Shown here: piece by piece, positions 27,524-35,794 of the stretch | Numbering within the stretch: the stretch's first letter is position 1 | How the letters are laid out: each line of letters begins with the position of its first letter | NCBI RefSeq assembly: GCF_001613545.1 | Contig: NZ_BDCO01000002.1 | Location: 620,001 to 684,000 of the forward strand | DNA from: Terrimicrobium sacchariphilum | Lineage (GTDB): Bacteria; Verrucomicrobiota; Verrucomicrobiia; Chthoniobacterales; Terrimicrobiaceae | Direction: 5' to 3' | Length of the DNA: 64,000 bases | The notes under the pieces: model-generated | What the model was told of the DNA's origin: nothing | Databases searched by the model: none | What the model saw: only the letters and a program-made list of their open reading frames with translations | Program-made: the position numbers and the translations under genes

Positions 27524-28213
27524 CTACTCCGAACGGTAGACATGGACAGAGCCCGTTAATCCAGCGATCTGGATCACTGAGGCCCATTTGGGATCGGGTC
27601 TGACATCCGGTCTGATCGCAAGCTCGATTCTCGTTGGTACATCAGAGTCCGTACTCGCGGAGCCATCCGGTGAAAACCAAAACCCAATCGGAAAAGTCGC
27701 TCCGCCGATCGGACCGAATGTTGATGCGCCTGTGTCGATCGGCTCCACTGATTGAGCGGGATCTGGACGAGATACGGCCGAAAGCGGAATCTGACCCTTC
27801 TTTTCCGTCACCATTCCATTTAGCTTGAGAGTGTGCGTCAGCTGCCTGCCCTCCGCGTCCCCCGACCCTACCACGAAAGACTTCGTGCCCCGAGCGGCAA
27901 TGTCTGATCCGCTATTGGAGGCTACGGCCGTGACCCATAGGCTGGCCTCAGGCCCGCCGCTATCACGCGGCAGAAACGAAATGTAAACGTACGTGTTCTG
28001 GGCGGTCGCATACTGACGCGCCTGCTCCAGGAATGAAGCCAGCTTCAATGTGCTGCTGGACGCATTTCCACCGTCCGTGATACTATTGAGAGCCGGAACA
28101 GTTGCCGTCGCCAAAAGCCCGATGATCGCAATGACGAATAGAAGCTCAACGAGGGAGAAAGCTTCACGATGGCGACTGGGGAGTCTGGGGATGATGAGAT
28201 TGTGGAACATCAT
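27524..28213 (-). CDS. Verru_Chthon cassette protein D-type pseudopilin
   Basis: From the ATG at 28213 the protein has 229 residues with the leader PSRHREAFSLVELLFVIAII, then a GspH/FimT-like segment (SSTLKLASFLEQARQYATAQNTYVYISF). This is the H-type minor pseudopilin and cassette protein D. Earlier in-frame starts exist at 28249 (ATG) and 28255 (GTG); the choice is uncertain, because prepilin leaders are short and basic and the later start gives a leader of about 20 residues. It is the first gene of the operon, and a perfect GTTA-N4-TAAC palindrome lies just upstream at 28266. Confidence 0.82.
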   Translation of the reverse strand: MMFHNLIIPRLPSRHREAFSLVELLFVIAIIGLLATATVPALNSITDGGNASSSTLKLASFLEQARQYATAQNTYVYISFLPRDSGGPEASLWVTAVASNSGSDIAARGTKSFVVGSGDAEGRQLTHTLKLNGMVTEKKGQIPLSAVSRPDPAQSVEPIDTGASTFGPIGGATFPIGFWFSPDGSASTDSDVPTRIELAIRPDVRPDPKWASVIQIAGLTGSVHVYRSE

Positions 28214-28265
28214 TGCTCGATTTGAAGTAAACAGTGTGCTCGCAGACATTTCCACTCAATCTTTG

Positions 28266-28277
28266 TGTTAATCGTAA
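28266..28277 (+). promoter_or_regulatory. Operator-like palindrome before the Verru_Chthon operon
   Basis: GTTAATCGTAAC is a perfect GTTA-N4-TAAC site, 11 bases before the earliest possible start of the D gene. Position and match tie the pseudopilin operon to the LacI regulon of this region. Confidence 0.55.
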
Positions 28278-29037
28278 CGTTATGGCATTTCCGCGGAGAT
28301 GCAGCTTCCGCCACCTGCTGGCAGAACGCTGAGGCAAAGCGTTCAGTTTGTTGGTCAAAGTTATTGGGGTGCAGTCAAAACAATCTTGCAAATTTGAACG
28401 ATCCCTCAAATTTTTGCCCTGATGCGCTCTTGCCACTGCCATCTATTAACTATTCTGGAGCAATAGCAGGTCTTTTCGGATATTGACCGACCCATCCCCC
28501 AGCTCGCTTGCCCCATAAGCCAACCTTTTGAGTTTTGTTTGAGCAATCCCTCAGGGGATACATTTCAGAAATCACATTGGATGCTAAGCGAAAGCCGTCC
28601 AGCAAGCGAGAGACGATCCGCAAGGAGTCACTGCTGGGACGGCTGGCACCGCTGGCGCAAGTGCTGGCGGAATCCATTTTGGAGACACACTTCCATCAAG
28701 CCTTTTCGCAGGAATGCGGGGTCCCATGACGGAGTTTGCTGCGGTCGGCGCGCCATTATAGAATTTTCACTTGTTGCGATATCGTCGTCCCCAGGCGTTT
28801 CCCATACTGTCGTGAGGGCTTGGAATCAACATATCGCCATAAATGCGACTGCATATTGGGCGCGGGAAATGAGATCGACACAGGCATGTTTCCCAGGTCC
28901 GGAGATGATTCTGCCGCCTCAAGGCGGCCAGGCGCTGCATCCGTCAGGGGGGAGAAACGAACAGAAATTTTCTGCGACCGTCGCAACATGCGACCGTTGG
29001 CACCACTGAAAAGGCGATAGCAGAATACGATGCCTGC
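28278..29037. other. Long intergenic region without a supported gene
   Basis: It is more AT-rich in its first 250 bases than the surrounding genes and includes a 7-bp hairpin (GAACGCT, 7-nt loop, AGCGTTC, about 28324-28344). A 64-codon frame at 28535-28729 on the plus strand has a fairly protein-like tail (LLGRLAPLAQVLAESILE) but no ribosome-binding site and no family that I recognise. I do not call it. Confidence 0.35.
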
Positions 29038-29049
29038 GTTAGGAATAAC
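29038..29049 (+). promoter_or_regulatory. Operator-like palindrome, GTTA-N4-TAAC
   Basis: GTTAGGAATAAC is a perfect palindromic site 107 bp before the small secreted protein at 29157. Confidence 0.5.
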
Positions 29050-29156
29050 ATTGAGATTTCCTTGATTGCCAATCTCTGGGAATCCAAGATGGACGCTTGC
29101 TTTCCTTTCCCCCAATCGAGATGCCACGAATCCCCTTTCCTATCACAGGCTCAATA

Positions 29157-29708
29157 ATGAAATGCTTCTTCGTTTCGGTTGCTGCCACCTTAATTTTTTC
29201 TGCCTCCCTATCCGCGGGGCAGACGCTTCCAGTTGAAAACTTCGATACTGAAAGCCCAGCATGGATCTCGCAGGCCGACGCGCCCGCGGGAGCGAAGCTG
29301 GAATTTGTCGAAGACGAAGGGCGATCCGCTATTCGCTTCAAGGGGACATTTTTTCCCGGGGATGGGGAGCCTCATGGTTTAAACGCAATTCAGTCCAAAG
29401 AGTTCCTGTCGGGCTTAACCGTGCCGGAGGGAAAAATCATCGTTGTCACAGTAGAGGCGAAGGCGAGTGAGGCAGGCCGCCGCCTCCGCCTCCTGATCAG
29501 GGATGCGCGGAGCCAGAACTTTGTCGTCTCTTCGCTGGACTTGGATACGAGTTGGTCAGAACTCCGGTACACCATCGATCCAAAAGAGATGAAAATGGCG
29601 TTGCCAGTTCAACTTTTTCGGTTGGCGTTTGAGACGGCTCGCCGCGACGAAATGGGGACCCCCGACGAATCCGTTTCCATCGACAAGATCACCGTTTCAG
29701 TTGAATGA
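29157..29708 (+). CDS. Small secreted protein with a carbohydrate-binding-like beta-sandwich
   Basis: From the ATG at 29157 the protein has 183 residues, starting with a signal peptide (KCFFVSVAATLIFSASLSAG). The mature part begins LPVENFDTESPAWISQADAP and continues with alternating strands (KIIVVTVEAKASEAGRRLRLL, then SWSELRYTIDP), the pattern seen in CBM4_9-like and other jelly-roll modules of glycan-degrading proteins. No catalytic domain or sorting signal is present. It may bind a glycan in the periplasm or outside the cell; this is inference from fold pattern and context. Its operator-like site suggests co-regulation with the cluster to its left. Confidence 0.6.
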   Translation: MKCFFVSVAATLIFSASLSAGQTLPVENFDTESPAWISQADAPAGAKLEFVEDEGRSAIRFKGTFFPGDGEPHGLNAIQSKEFLSGLTVPEGKIIVVTVEAKASEAGRRLRLLIRDARSQNFVVSSLDLDTSWSELRYTIDPKEMKMALPVQLFRLAFETARRDEMGTPDESVSIDKITVSVE

Positions 29709-30216
29709 AGACTGCCTAGACAGTGTGCGTCGGACTATTCGGAATCGGCCAGGATAGCTATTAGCCATCAGTTTGCGGGCTGGAGGAACGCATGAAGAGC
29801 GATCTGGCGGCCGTTGAGAACGCCCGGTCCGGCCGGGAGTCTAAGCGGTAAACCTTTGCCTCATCGATAACGCGCTGAAGGCGTTTGAACCCGGACACCC
29901 GTTTTGCCGCGAGGGTCTAGATCTTCCCGCACGTCACCACCTAAGCGATCACCTCGACGGTGCTACCCGTGGTGCACCGAGCCAGGGCGTCGGCAGTTAG
30001 CCTCAACCTTGCAGCCTTCCGCAAACGTCGATCACGTGAAATTCACCGTCCTGCGCGACCGCGCAGCCATGACCCGGGACTTTGCCAGTCCTGCTGCCCG
30101 GTATGTCCTGTTCCGGAAACAGCCAGTTTTTCCACCTCGCGGGGGTCGACGTGTATCAGTCGGTACATCGTGTTCAACGTATTGACTCAACGAAAAGCGA
30201 AACCCAGGAGCCCGGG
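29709..30216. other. Intergenic region without a supported gene
   Basis: About 500 bases between the small secreted protein and the end of the isomerase gene. Open frames on both strands are short and overlap each other, and none shows a family motif that I recognise. Confidence 0.35.
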
Positions 30217-31626
30217 TCAGTTTATTTCTGTCGGAGTGTATCCGAGATAGGTGGAGAACGCCTCTCTCACGGCGTCCGCGACGCGGCCAAAGGTCATGCT
30301 GACGTGGTGGCGGTAGCCGGCGCGGCCAATGAGATTCAGTTTTTTCTGCAGCTCCGGAATGCGTGCGACGCCCGCGCAGCCGAAGAATCCCTCGGCGATG
30401 GGATCCGCCGTCATCTCGCCCTCGCCAAGATAATAGTGGAATTTTCCGTCCTCGGTCTTGGCACTGGCATAGGTCATGGACGATGCCGCGATGCGCCCGA
30501 CATTTGGACCCCATCCGCAGCCGGCGCCCAGAGCCTTGGCGAACATTGGATGATCCACCACCTCGCCCTTTGCGGTCATGAGATCCTGGGGAACGGGGCC
30601 GCAATGGAACAGGATGCATTTATCGGGATCCTCGCCGTAGTTGTTGTTCCAGTCCAGGCATGTGGCTGGCATTTCGGCGGCCAGGCGCAAGGCATACATG
30701 GTGATGGCATTGCACATGTCCACCTCGCACGCGGCGGGAATACCCCGGTTGTTTAGCTCGCTCATCAAAAGACACGGGGCGATTTTCAGTTCCTTCTCAA
30801 GCTCGATCCAACAGCGGAACGAGATCGCGTCCATCCGGTATTCCTCGATGATGTCGTCAATCACGATGGAGAGCTTGGACATCGTGTCCTGCGCAGGGGC
30901 GGGAACTTTGGAGCAATTGGCATAGCCGAGCAGAAAATCCTTGCGTGCTTTGAAGGCATCGCGCGAGGTGTCGAAATTCTTCACCCGAAGAAATACGTCG
31001 GAAAGATCGAGGGTCTCAGTCGTGATCCCGTAGCGTTGAAGCGTGAGTTCGTCGAAGCGCACGGTTTTGAACGCCGTCGTACGCGCGCCGATGGCGCCAA
31101 CTGTCATGCGCTTCATTTTTCCGACGATGCGACAGATGCCTGCGAATTTTTCGAGCTGTTTTTTGAAAGTGTCGCTGGAGGGATGTGCGGTGTGGGGCGG
31201 GAACACCGTATAAGGCAGGCCATATTGGTAAAAGACATCCATGATGGAAAACTTGCCGCAAAATGCATCACGCCGTTCCTTGAAGCCCATCTTGTCGAGC
31301 TCGTCCGGATAGGCCTGGATGAGTATGGGCACGCCGCAATCCTGAAGCGCGGTGACGGCCCCGGTTTCATCGCCAAAGTTCGGCAGGCAGAGAATGATGC
31401 CATCGTATTTTCCCTTATTGGCTTCGAGAAACCTCGAATAGACGCGGCCTTCATCGGGGGTCTCCACCGCGCCGTAGCGGGTTGCGGATTCGTCCAGCAG
31501 GAGTGCCTTGTATCCGAGGGCTTCGACCTGCGCGGTGAGTTCCTGGCGGGCGCCAGCGACGAGTGTCTCGGGAAAGAATCCGCGGTTTCCGAAATAGAGA
31601 GCAAAGGTGAGCGATTGTTTTTTCAT
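30217..31626 (-). CDS. L-fucose/L-arabinose isomerase-family protein
   Basis: The 469-residue cytoplasmic protein has the FucI/AraA-like N-terminal Rossmann-type half (YGLP-containing VFYQYGLPYTVFP and DGIILCLPNFGDETG) and a C-terminal metal site region with AACEVDMCNAITMYAL and LFHCGPVP, where Glu, Asp and His should bind Mn. It belongs to the group of fucose-isomerase-related proteins whose substrates vary. It should convert an aldose to a ketose. It follows the PfkB kinase with a four-base ATGA overlap and completes an isomerase-kinase-aldolase set with 33818-34789. The exact sugar (L-fucose, D-arabinose or another) cannot be read from the sequence. Confidence 0.8.
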   Translation of the reverse strand: MKKQSLTFALYFGNRGFFPETLVAGARQELTAQVEALGYKALLLDESATRYGAVETPDEGRVYSRFLEANKGKYDGIILCLPNFGDETGAVTALQDCGVPILIQAYPDELDKMGFKERRDAFCGKFSIMDVFYQYGLPYTVFPPHTAHPSSDTFKKQLEKFAGICRIVGKMKRMTVGAIGARTTAFKTVRFDELTLQRYGITTETLDLSDVFLRVKNFDTSRDAFKARKDFLLGYANCSKVPAPAQDTMSKLSIVIDDIIEEYRMDAISFRCWIELEKELKIAPCLLMSELNNRGIPAACEVDMCNAITMYALRLAAEMPATCLDWNNNYGEDPDKCILFHCGPVPQDLMTAKGEVVDHPMFAKALGAGCGWGPNVGRIAASSMTYASAKTEDGKFHYYLGEGEMTADPIAEGFFGCAGVARIPELQKKLNLIGRAGYRHHVSMTFGRVADAVREAFSTYLGYTPTEIN

Positions 31627-32570
31627 AAGAGGGTGGAGAGTTTATTCGCGAGAGCAGGGGAGGTTTCCCGGCGCGCCATTGAGGGTGCATCCTTCCGCCA
31701 CGGCAGAGCGGTCCGTCCGCCCACTCGACCCGCCACGCACGACGCCAGGAGGGAGCCGAATTCCATGCGCAACTCAAGCGGCCAGTCTTCGAGCAAACCC
31801 ACAATATAACCGGCGTGAAAGGCATCGCCGCATCCCGTGGTGTCTACCGCCTCAACAACAAAGGCTGGCTGATGCCGGAGGCCGCCGGAATCCCGGTCGA
31901 GCGCCCAGCTTCCGTGCCGCCCATCCGTCACAACCACCTGCCCGGGACACCAATCTTCCAGCGCGTGAAGAACCTCGCCCGGCTCCCGCAGACCGGACAG
32001 AGCTCGGGCTGCAGCAAGCGGAAGAATGGCATCGGTCCCTAGGCCGAGAAGTTTTTTCAACCGTTCCGGATCGCCTGACTCAAAGTCCATGATGCTCCGG
32101 CAGGCGCTTCCCGCGGCCGCCTTGAGCGCGGCCTCTGTCGCGTCCAGGTCATAGCTGTCCACCAGAAGCGCCCGCGCCTGCGCGATCTCGGCGTTCGGGA
32201 TGTCCTCCCTCCTGAGATACCCATAATGATCCATCTGAATGAACACCGTGCGGGCCGCCGTGCGGTGGTCGATCTCCACCAGGGCAATGGCGGGACGCGA
32301 CTCCTCGTCACGCACCACCAACCCGGTGTCCACGCCGTTGGCGTGAAAATCCTCGAGACAGATCGAACTCAGCGTGTTCCTTCCCAAGCGCGCCACCATC
32401 CCTACGTGAAATCCGAAACGCGCCACGCCGCAACAGCCCGATCCGACTGGCGCGCCACCCTGTATGACCAGATCGTCCACAAATTGTTTGTCATCGTGCC
32501 GTACCGTTTCCGGCAGGCGCACCAGCACGTCCACGGCATTGAGACCGACCGCGATCAGATCATAGGGCAT
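31623..32570 (-). CDS. PfkB-family carbohydrate kinase
   Basis: The 315-residue protein shows the family second signature DTTGCGDAFHAGY, with the catalytic Asp in GCGD (Cys replaces the usual Ala), and an N-terminal GGAPVGSGCCGVARFG where the usual Asn of the first signature is replaced. A lid with DHRTAARTVFIQMDHYG is visible. It should phosphorylate a ketose made by the downstream isomerase, giving a sugar phosphate for the nearby class II aldolase. Its start lies 15 bp after a perfect 20-bp palindrome, and its stop overlaps the isomerase start, so it heads a two-gene operon under LacI control. Confidence 0.87.
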   Translation of the reverse strand: MPYDLIAVGLNAVDVLVRLPETVRHDDKQFVDDLVIQGGAPVGSGCCGVARFGFHVGMVARLGRNTLSSICLEDFHANGVDTGLVVRDEESRPAIALVEIDHRTAARTVFIQMDHYGYLRREDIPNAEIAQARALLVDSYDLDATEAALKAAAGSACRSIMDFESGDPERLKKLLGLGTDAILPLAAARALSGLREPGEVLHALEDWCPGQVVVTDGRHGSWALDRDSGGLRHQPAFVVEAVDTTGCGDAFHAGYIVGLLEDWPLELRMEFGSLLASCVAGRVGGRTALPWRKDAPSMARRETSPALANKLSTLL

Positions 32571-32585
32571 GGGATCAATACAAGG

Positions 32586-32605
32586 TTGACCTAACGTTAG
32601 GTCAA
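32586..32605. promoter_or_regulatory. Perfect 20-bp palindrome, probable LacI operator
   Basis: Arms TTGACCTAAC (32586-32595) and GTTAGGTCAA (32596-32605) are exact reverse complements with no spacer and a CG centre, the usual geometry of LacI-family operators. It lies between the LacI gene and the kinase, 15 bases before the kinase ATG. Confidence 0.8.
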
Positions 32606-32753
32606 GCCCTATTTAAATATCTTCCCAAGGCAAATCACGACTCCTGTGCAAAGTTCTCCAACCCAAAAGCAAAAGTCCCGAGCTGGAACGCGGCGGCGTG
32701 ATGGGTTGGAATTTCTTCCGCCCTCTCTCACTACACCTCCGCGTGAGACCTGC

Positions 32754-33770
32754 TCATCCCGCGCAGTGCTGCACGGGGTACTGTCCCTCGTCTCCCACAT
32801 AGAGCGGAGCAACGGATACGCGCCGCGAACGCGGCGATTCGCCGCGCATGAGCTGGATCAACAATGCGGCGGCCTTTTCGGCGACCAGAGCCGGGCGCAG
32901 ATCCACAAAGGGAAGCCGCGAGGACATGGCCTGGACAAGGGGCGTGCCGTCAAAGCCTACCACGGGTGCCGATCGGTTCTTTCCCTGCGCGGCAAGAAAC
33001 CAGGCGAGCGCGCAGACATCGTTGAATCCGATCACGGCGGTTTCGCATTTCACGTCCGGGAGAAGGCGCATGGCGCCTTCAACCGCCGCCTGAAAATCCC
33101 AGCTTTCCCCATCGTAGTAGAGCAGGATTGGCTGGGGAATCCGGTGGCGGAGGCAGGCGTCCTGGAGAAGCTCGGGCCGCGGTCTGGGAAGCCCGGCGGT
33201 CCGAGCATAGGATGGCGAAAAAAAGGCGATCTGTCGGAACCCCTCGGCGACCAGGCGGCCGACAGCCAGGGCCAGTCCCTTTCCAAGGTCAATGGTGACG
33301 GCCGGCTCGCGCGGAGGCCCGTATCCGAGAAACACGCGGGGGCACCCGGCTCCGGCGGAAAACTTCGGCGCGCGCCCTCCGCGCATTTCCGACCAGATCA
33401 ACAGCCCGTCGACCCCGCGTTCCGAGAGGGTCTGCGCGAGTCGGAGTTCGTCGTCGGCATTGTCCGCGCCATGACAGGTGAGCAGCAACTCGTAGCCGAG
33501 CGGATGCAGGCATTTTTCCAGTTCGAGGGAAAGCTGGGCAAAAAACGGATTCTGCAGATTTCCGGCCACCAGGCCCACCGTGTAGCTTTTGCGGGCGCGC
33601 AGGTTCCTGGCGGCGAGGTTGCGCACGTAGCCCAGGCGTTGCGCCGCCTCCTCGACCAGACGGCGTGTCTCCGGACTGAAACGGGAATTTCCCGATGCGG
33701 CGTTGAGAATACTGGAAGCGGTGGTGGGATGAACGTTCGCCGCTCTTGCCACGTCTTTCAAATTCGGCAC
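32754..33770 (-). CDS. LacI-family transcriptional regulator of the isomerase-kinase-aldolase locus
   Basis: The 338-residue protein has the classic DNA-binding head PNLKDVARAANVHPTTASSI, the hinge NLAARNLRARKSYTVGLV and a sugar-binding domain (GVDGLLIWSE, VVGFDGTPLVQAMSS). It lies between the divergent aldolase gene (47-bp gap) and the kinase-isomerase operon. The perfect palindrome at 32586 is its likely operator. It should release the operator when it binds the pathway's sugar or sugar phosphate; the ligand is unknown. The annotated ATG gives a standard family N-terminus with no extra residues. Confidence 0.92.
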   Translation of the reverse strand: MPNLKDVARAANVHPTTASSILNAASGNSRFSPETRRLVEEAAQRLGYVRNLAARNLRARKSYTVGLVAGNLQNPFFAQLSLELEKCLHPLGYELLLTCHGADNADDELRLAQTLSERGVDGLLIWSEMRGGRAPKFSAGAGCPRVFLGYGPPREPAVTIDLGKGLALAVGRLVAEGFRQIAFFSPSYARTAGLPRPRPELLQDACLRHRIPQPILLYYDGESWDFQAAVEGAMRLLPDVKCETAVIGFNDVCALAWFLAAQGKNRSAPVVGFDGTPLVQAMSSRLPFVDLRPALVAEKAAALLIQLMRGESPRSRRVSVAPLYVGDEGQYPVQHCAG

Positions 33771-33817
33771 AGCCCCGCTGTCTATTCTTTCTGGAGCGAC
33801 AACTCAATAGACGAATC

Positions 33818-34789
33818 ATGAAAATCATCCGAAATCGAACCGACGTCCTGAAGCGCATGAAATCGGCGGGCGCAACGGCCACCCCAGTCCTTTGTCCCAA
33901 CGCGGAAACCCCGGAGGAAATGGAAGGCATCCTCATCGGAGCGCAGCGTTATGCCGAGAAACGCGACGCGCCCCGCGTCGTGGTGGGCATCGGTGTCACC
34001 GCCTCCTATCCCGATCACCCGCAACTCGGACGCCTGGCCGCCGAAGGGTCTCTGGAACAGGCCGCTGAGACATGGATGAACTGGCTGGAAGCCTATGCGG
34101 ATCGGGACGGTCTCTCTGAGCGGGTGGAGGTCATACCGTTTCTTGACCATGGCTGGGTTCCGTTGGAGGCCGATCTCCGGCTGATGCGCTCACCCTGGTT
34201 TCAGGACGCCATGGGCATCATCCTGTTCGACGCCAGCCTCTACGACTTTGACCAAAACGCCGCCATGACCGCGAGCTACGTCGCCGAAGCTGGCGGCAAG
34301 GTGGTCATCGAGGCCTGCCCGGACAAAATTTACGAAAGGGTGGAAATCGAGCGAAAAAACATCCGGGAGTCGGAGATGTTGTCCGATGCTGCCCGCGTCC
34401 GGGAATTTGTCCGGCGAACGGGTGTAGACCTGATCGTGCCGAATCTCGGAACCGAGCACCGCACCCAGTCCACCGCACCTCTCGACTACCGCCGCGATAT
34501 CGCCCGGGGCATCACTCGCGAAGTCGGACCGATCCAGGCTCTTCACGGAACCAGCAGCCTCGGCGACCGTATTCAAAGTGTCGGGCAGGATGGCGTTTGC
34601 AAGGTGAATTTCTACACCGCCATGACCCGTGACGCCAGTGCTCGGGTGAAGGCGGGGTGGGACGAAATCCCCGCAGATCAACCCTTGCCCATTTTCCGCG
34701 CCTGCGGCGGTGCCATTCACGTCGCGCGACGGAATGTCTTTGCCGAGAAGACACAATCCATGATGGAACTGCTGGTGGATGTCGGTTGA
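33818..34789 (+). CDS. Class II (metal-dependent) ketose-bisphosphate aldolase-like protein
   Basis: From the ATG at 33818 the protein has 323 residues. It has class II aldolase elements: PFLDHGWVPLEADLRLM with the Asp-His pair, KVVIEACPD, GVDLIVPNLGTEHR and, near the end, QALHGTSSLGDRIQSVGQDG with KVNFYTAMTRD, corresponding to the family His and phosphate-binding Gly-Ser loops. It should split a ketose phosphate into DHAP and an aldehyde. It is divergent from the LacI gene and close to the isomerase-kinase operon. The frame is open further upstream inside the LacI gene, but those codons match nothing, so the internal ATG is preferred. Confidence 0.78.
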   Translation: MKIIRNRTDVLKRMKSAGATATPVLCPNAETPEEMEGILIGAQRYAEKRDAPRVVVGIGVTASYPDHPQLGRLAAEGSLEQAAETWMNWLEAYADRDGLSERVEVIPFLDHGWVPLEADLRLMRSPWFQDAMGIILFDASLYDFDQNAAMTASYVAEAGGKVVIEACPDKIYERVEIERKNIRESEMLSDAARVREFVRRTGVDLIVPNLGTEHRTQSTAPLDYRRDIARGITREVGPIQALHGTSSLGDRIQSVGQDGVCKVNFYTAMTRDASARVKAGWDEIPADQPLPIFRACGGAIHVARRNVFAEKTQSMMELLVDVG

Positions 34790-35109
34790 TAATTTCCCCC
34801 TCTCCCCCCGACAAAAATCATAAAAGAATATCGCAAATTTAGCGTTCTACGAGACCAAGGAGTGCTTGCCAGCCGACAATATTACAATCCCGTTTGCTTT
34901 GTCTGAGAGCAACAATCTGCCGGAGAAACTTAAAAGGGCGGTACGGACATTCTTGCAGCCACCGGCAATGAGGCGACGTCCGCCGTATTGACCGCTGTCG
35001 CGATTGAAGGGAGCGACTCTGGCGAGAGAGACTCCTCATCGACCACTTCGTCAAACATCTCTGGAACCAGGAGCCCAAAATCCCGACTAATCCTGAGCAA
35101 ATCCATCGG
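34790..35109. other. Intergenic region without a supported gene
   Basis: Between the aldolase stop and the recombinase remnant. A minus-strand frame at 34930-35262 (110 codons) runs through the recombinase remnant in antisense, and I do not call it. It may contain scrambled remains of the element that carried the recombinase. Confidence 0.35.
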
Positions 35110-35706
35110 GTGAGGCGCAGAGAAACTATTTTTCCGAGGTGTCTTCGAAGTCTTTGCGCATTCTATCAGACAGACGGCAGTCGGGCGTTTCGCAGCACCA
35201 AGGAGCGTAATCGTGCCAAGGCCCTGAGAATCTGCCTGGGGTGGGATGATGCCGCGCGACAAGGAAAGGAGAAGCGTCTGACGGAAGCGCAGGTGCGACG
35301 CGTTCTCTCGGACATCATGGAGAACGCCACTGGTGAAAAGGTTCAGTTTTACTCGACTCGCTCATGGCTGGAGGAGTGGTTGAAGAACCGCGAGGGCTCG
35401 GCGTCAGCGACGACGATGCAGCGATACAAGCAATTGATCCGGGATTTTCTGGAACACTTGGGAGATCGGGCGGAACTGACGATTGCTGCCGTCACGCATG
35501 GTGATGTGGTGCGCTTCAGGGACAAACTCAAGGCTGGAGGTCGGGCCGAGTCGACGGTCAACAACCTCCGGGAGTCCAAAACCTGCGCGTCGAAAGCAAA
35601 CTACGGATCCGGTCCGAAGCCTTTTCCCTCGGTCGCTCGCTCTCGATCCGCCAGCTTCCCTAAGCCATCCGAATTTTCGCTTTCCACTTCGCTTATGCTT
35701 TCGTAA
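35110..35706 (+). pseudogene. Truncated tyrosine recombinase/integrase
   Basis: Residues about 24-158 of the frame match the N-terminal part of integrases common in Verrucomicrobiota: FRSTKERNRAKALRICLGWD, KRLTEAQVRRVLSDIMENATG and then the SAM-like core-binding domain (STRSWLEEWLKN, TMQRYKQLIRDFLEHLG, VVRFRDKLKAGGRAESTVNN). The similarity stops at about 35570, and the catalytic domain with the R-H-R-Y residues is missing; the remaining codons are unrelated. The beginning of the frame is also doubtful. It is a dead remnant, probably of a past insertion or deletion next to the pseudopilin-fusion genes. Confidence 0.7.
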
Positions 35707-35736
35707 GCAAAGTCGCCGTGATTTTAAGCAAAGTCG
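35704..35736 (+). repeat. Direct repeat TAAGCAAAGTCG x2 with a 21-bp period
   Basis: TAAGCAAAGTCG occurs at 35704-35715 and again at 35725-35736, 21 bp apart (two helical turns) and 59 bp before the start of the next gene. It could be a tandem regulator site or a scar. Confidence 0.45.
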
Positions 35737-35794
35737 TCTACGCGGACGTGGAAAAGATACTCGTCCGCCGGTTTCAGCCGCCCAAGGATTCTGA

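Noticed and set aside
28535-28729. 64-codon plus-strand frame
   Set aside because: Part of the translation looks protein-like, but there is no ribosome-binding site, no family and an overlapping alternative frame.
33780-33812. Inverted repeat GTCTATT / AATAGAC between LacI and the aldolase
   Set aside because: The arms are 19 bp apart, not the geometry of a LacI operator, and could be chance in a 47-bp gap.
34930-35262. 110-codon minus-strand frame at the recombinase remnant
   Set aside because: It overlaps the recombinase remnant in antisense and shows no recognisable motif. I considered a transposase fragment but could not support it.
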